Assembly (NCBI RefSeq): GCF_001984065.1
Contig: NZ_LYVP01000036.1
Location: forward strand, 1-50,599
DNA length: 50,599 nt
Direction of reading: 5' to 3'
Source: Pseudomonas sp. KK4
Lineage (GTDB): Bacteria > Pseudomonadota > Gammaproteobacteria > Pseudomonadales > Pseudomonadaceae
Position 1 is the first letter of the stretch, and each line of letters opens with the position of its first letter. The position numbers and the translations under genes were made by a program. A model generated the notes under the pieces. That model was given only the letters and a program-made list of their open reading frames with translations, did no database searches and was not told the DNA's origin. Below are positions 49,055-50,599 of the stretch, piece by piece.

Positions 49055-49168
49055 ATGAAGAGCGGCTTGAGAGATCGTTGGAGGAAGAAGCCCAGTCTTC
49101 ATGAGATGCCGTCGTCTCTGAAACACTTATCGAGTAGACCGTTATTAACCTATGGGTTAACCTTATGA
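49055..49168 (+). CDS. 37-codon ORF overlapping the toxin start
   Basis: It begins with a very strong ribosome site (AAGGAGGT, 4 bp before ATG) and encodes a basic peptide (MKSGLRDRWRKKPSLHEMPS, then SLKHLSSRPLLTYGLTL). Its stop overlaps the toxin ATG as ATGA. The toxin has no good ribosome site of its own, so translation of this ORF may drive toxin synthesis. It could be a leader peptide or a small functional protein. The palindrome at 49145 lies in its last codons. Confidence 0.55.
   Translation: MKSGLRDRWRKKPSLHEMPSSLKHLSSRPLLTYGLTL
49145..49160. promoter_or_regulatory. Palindrome before the toxin gene
   Basis: TTAACC-TATG-GGTTAA, 6-bp arms, 4 bp before the toxin ATG; GTTAAC just after adds further symmetry. 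It is placed like an antitoxin operator, or could act as an mRNA hairpin on toxin translation. Confidence 0.5.
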
Positions 49169-49596
49169 GGCTACTGGTGCTGGAGGAGTCCAAATGGATC
49201 GTGACTGCTGCACAGGAAAAAACTGGGGCAGAAGAGTTTCGTTGCCCTCTGATCGAGTCACTGACGGAGCTGGGCCCGAACTACGAGAAATCAATGGACG
49301 GGCTATTGAGTATGCTCGCGAAATTTTCCGAGCATGGCCAAAGGATGCTTAATGATGGTATCTGCCATGAGATTGATGAAAATGAAAAACTTTTCGAGTT
49401 CATCAAAGGCGACCTGCGTCTTATTTGGTTTTATGGCAAAGGAAATAAAATCATTATTTGCTCTCACTGTTTTATTAAAAAAGGCAGAAAAACTCCATCA
49501 CCCGAAAAAGCGGCAGCGACAAAAATTAAGCGAGAGTATTTCCGTTTACTAGATCAAAATATAGAAGTTCCGTTATTTTACGAAGACATCGCATAA
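49165..49596 (+). CDS. HigB/RelE-superfamily toxin of a TAC system
   Basis: A 143-aa protein. The RelE-fold core is LFEFIKGDLRLIWFYGKGNK (76-95) followed by IIICSHCFIKKGRKTPSPEK (96-115), with Arg85 and the Lys cluster 105-109 in the places used for ribosome-dependent mRNA cutting by HigB/Gp49-like toxins. The N-terminal 50 residues are longer than usual for this class. It is first of three overlapping or closely spaced genes, 11 bp before the antitoxin. mRNA cleavage is inferred from the family. Confidence 0.83.
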   Translation: MRLLVLEESKWIVTAAQEKTGAEEFRCPLIESLTELGPNYEKSMDGLLSMLAKFSEHGQRMLNDGICHEIDENEKLFEFIKGDLRLIWFYGKGNKIIICSHCFIKKGRKTPSPEKAAATKIKREYFRLLDQNIEVPLFYEDIA

Positions 49597-49606
49597 GAGA
49601 ATCATC

Positions 49607-49999
49607 ATGAATAGCTATATCGCATTAAAATCTAAAAGCAAGGATCGCTTAGGCTACTGGCTAGAGTCAGCAAAGCAAGATTTTATGATCTCTATTCACG
49701 CGGCCATGACTAAAGAAAAAATTAGCAAAGCTGCACTTGCGAGTAACATTGGATGCTCACCTGCTTATATATCAAAAATCCTTAAGGGTGATGCAAACTT
49801 CACCATCGAAACAATGGTGAAAATTTCCAGGGCACTAAATTCAAAATTGTGCATACATTTATCCGACCCTCATGAATCTATTCAGTGGCTCGGTGTTGTG
49901 TCATCCAAGCGACCTACGCCAGCTACGACACAGCAGAAATACTGGGCATCTGCGCCTCAGAGGACTGTCAACACTGGGCGGTTAACTGCACATGGATAG
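49607..49999 (+). CDS. HigA-like XRE antitoxin with C-terminal extension
   Basis: A 130-aa protein. The HTH occupies about 38-83 (ISKAALASNIGCSPAYISKI, FTIETMVKISRALNSKL). Residues about 88-130 are an added tail with Trp94, Tyr112 and Trp113 (QWLGVVSS, KYWASAPQRT). In SecB-dependent TAC systems such a tail is the chaperone-addiction segment that makes the antitoxin unstable unless the chaperone binds. It follows the toxin gene and overlaps the chaperone gene by 8 bp. It probably autoregulates the operon. Confidence 0.85.
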   Translation: MNSYIALKSKSKDRLGYWLESAKQDFMISIHAAMTKEKISKAALASNIGCSPAYISKILKGDANFTIETMVKISRALNSKLCIHLSDPHESIQWLGVVSSKRPTPATTQQKYWASAPQRTVNTGRLTAHG

Positions 50000-50429
50000 A
50001 TTTACTGTAGTACCTAAATGGGTGATTTTTCCCGAAATTCACGTAGAAGCTAACTCTTCATACGATAACTCAAAGCCGATTGGTGAAGGGTCATTTGATA
50101 TCGGCTGCACTTTCAACGTGGACTCTGAAGACTCTACGCTGCATGCTAGTGTTTTTATCAAAAATGAATCTCATGAAGAGTTAAACTTGGAGTATAAGTT
50201 TGATCTCCATATCTACTCCGTGTTCGAGATAAGTGATGACTATAATGCGTTACCCGTCAAGGCAAAAGAACGGGTGGTCATAGATATTGCCGAACTGCTA
50301 ATAGGAAGCCTGAGGGAAATGGTGATTACATTGACCTCTCGTGGGCCATGGGGCGCGTACATACTTCCTTTCTTGGACGTCAAGAAATTATCAAAAGATC
50401 TAATTGGAAGTTATGAACTAAAAGATTGA
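49992..50429 (+). CDS. SecB-like chaperone of a TAC system
   Basis: A 145-aa protein. IDIAELLIGSLREMVITLTS (97-116) followed by RGPWGAYILPFLDV (117-130) matches the SecB core, where the export chaperone has PNILFPYAREC..LV.RG.FP.L.L.PVNF. The preceding beta-strand part (FDIGCTFNVDSEDSTLHASV, YKFDLHIYSVFEI) also fits the SecB fold. The cysteine and acidic SecA-binding C-tail of export SecB are absent, as in TAC chaperones. It should stabilise the antitoxin by binding its tail. Confidence 0.82.
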   Translation: MDRFTVVPKWVIFPEIHVEANSSYDNSKPIGEGSFDIGCTFNVDSEDSTLHASVFIKNESHEELNLEYKFDLHIYSVFEISDDYNALPVKAKERVVIDIAELLIGSLREMVITLTSRGPWGAYILPFLDVKKLSKDLIGSYELKD

Positions 50430-50514
50430 GCCATGAGTGAAATCTACAGGTCATCTCAGTACCCTAAGATTTTTGAGTTTTCATAGCGATCTAATAACTT
50501 CATGATTTAATAAG
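50430..50514. other. Short spacer after the TAC operon
   Basis: I see no gene. A/T-rich 3' untranslated sequence leading to the terminator. Confidence 0.5.
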
Positions 50515-50541
50515 CCTGCGCTCTCGTCGCAGGTTTTTTTT
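50515..50541 (+). terminator. Strong terminator of the TAC operon
   Basis: CCTGCG-CTCTCGT-CGCAGG followed by eight T. It closes the toxin-antitoxin-chaperone operon as one transcription unit. Confidence 0.88.
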
Positions 50542-50599
50542 ATCCTGCCGTACCTCATCACCGGATGGGAACGAGATACCGAGCTTTGTGCGCCCCCCC
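50542..50599. other. Window end inside prophage
   Basis: No feature recognised. The sequence ends in a run of C, which may be a contig edge. Neither integrase nor attR is reached. Confidence 0.5.

Larger units (their letters stand above)
10048..50599. mobile_element. Lambda-like siphovirus prophage, right end off-window
   Basis: The region from the tRNA-Leu scar to the window edge holds terminase, portal, capsid, tail U-V-G-T-H-M-L-K-I-J order, lysis, replication, nin and cI/cro modules. No integrase or attR is visible, so the element continues to the right. More than 40.5 kb are seen. All structural genes appear full length, with no frameshifts other than the programmed one, so the prophage may be inducible. 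Confidence 0.93.

Overview
The window is Pseudomonas DNA, most like the P. fluorescens group. The evidence is high-GC coding, two Pseudomonas REP pairs, a modABC operon with a ModE-type operator, and a bacterial topoisomerase IB. About the first 10 kb is ordinary chromosome. The remainder, from a broken tRNA-Leu 3' end at 10048 to the right edge, is one lambda-like siphovirus prophage whose right end and integrase lie outside the window.

Chromosome (1-10040): the tail of a glycine-rich surface or secreted protein, a nitronate monooxygenase, modA-modB-modC, topoisomerase IB, several small Pseudomonas proteins, and a divergent TetR regulator / NmrA-like reductase pair with a palindromic operator. 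It ends with the terminator that belonged to the tRNA-Leu gene.

Prophage left end (10048-12800): a 59-nt tRNA-Leu(TAA) 3' remnant (attL), a 69-aa protein related to a chromosomal neighbour, and a two-gene operon behind a textbook LexA box that ends in an SRAP (YedK/HMCES-type) protein, followed by small accessory genes.

Late region (12801-40637, almost all minus strand, so transcribed right to left). In transcription order it holds: two membrane proteins (holin candidates), small and large terminase, portal, minor head protein, a 50-aa CxxC protein, scaffold, capsid, connector proteins, tail terminator, major tail protein, a gpG/gpGT frameshift pair with a GGGAAAC slippery site, tape measure, M, L, K, an accessory block (GIY-YIG-like protein and lipoprotein), I, J, tail fibre genes, GH19 endolysin, and a nested Rz/Rz1 pair. 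Coding-strand hairpins with U-tracts interrupt this operon repeatedly, consistent with Q-type antitermination. Plus-strand accessory genes sit at 14064, 23099 and 38982-39719.

Early region (40966-48907): a phage tRNA-Met, a PDZ lipoprotein with an internal duplication, a Q-position protein, NinG, NinB, a coiled-coil protein, a helicase-loader-like protein, and an O-like initiator with five iterons inside its gene. Then come a Rha-family regulator, a CII-family protein, a 59-aa Cro-like protein, and a LexA-like (S24) repressor whose promoter layout suggests a leaderless message. A 10-N20-10 inverted repeat occurs at two places 7 kb apart.

The most interesting locus is at the right end (49055-50541). 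It is an A/T-rich plus-strand operon: a HigB/RelE-like toxin, a HigA-like XRE antitoxin with a C-terminal extension, and a SecB-like chaperone. This is the architecture of a tripartite toxin-antitoxin-chaperone (TAC) system, preceded by a 37-codon ORF that overlaps the toxin start and followed by a strong terminator.
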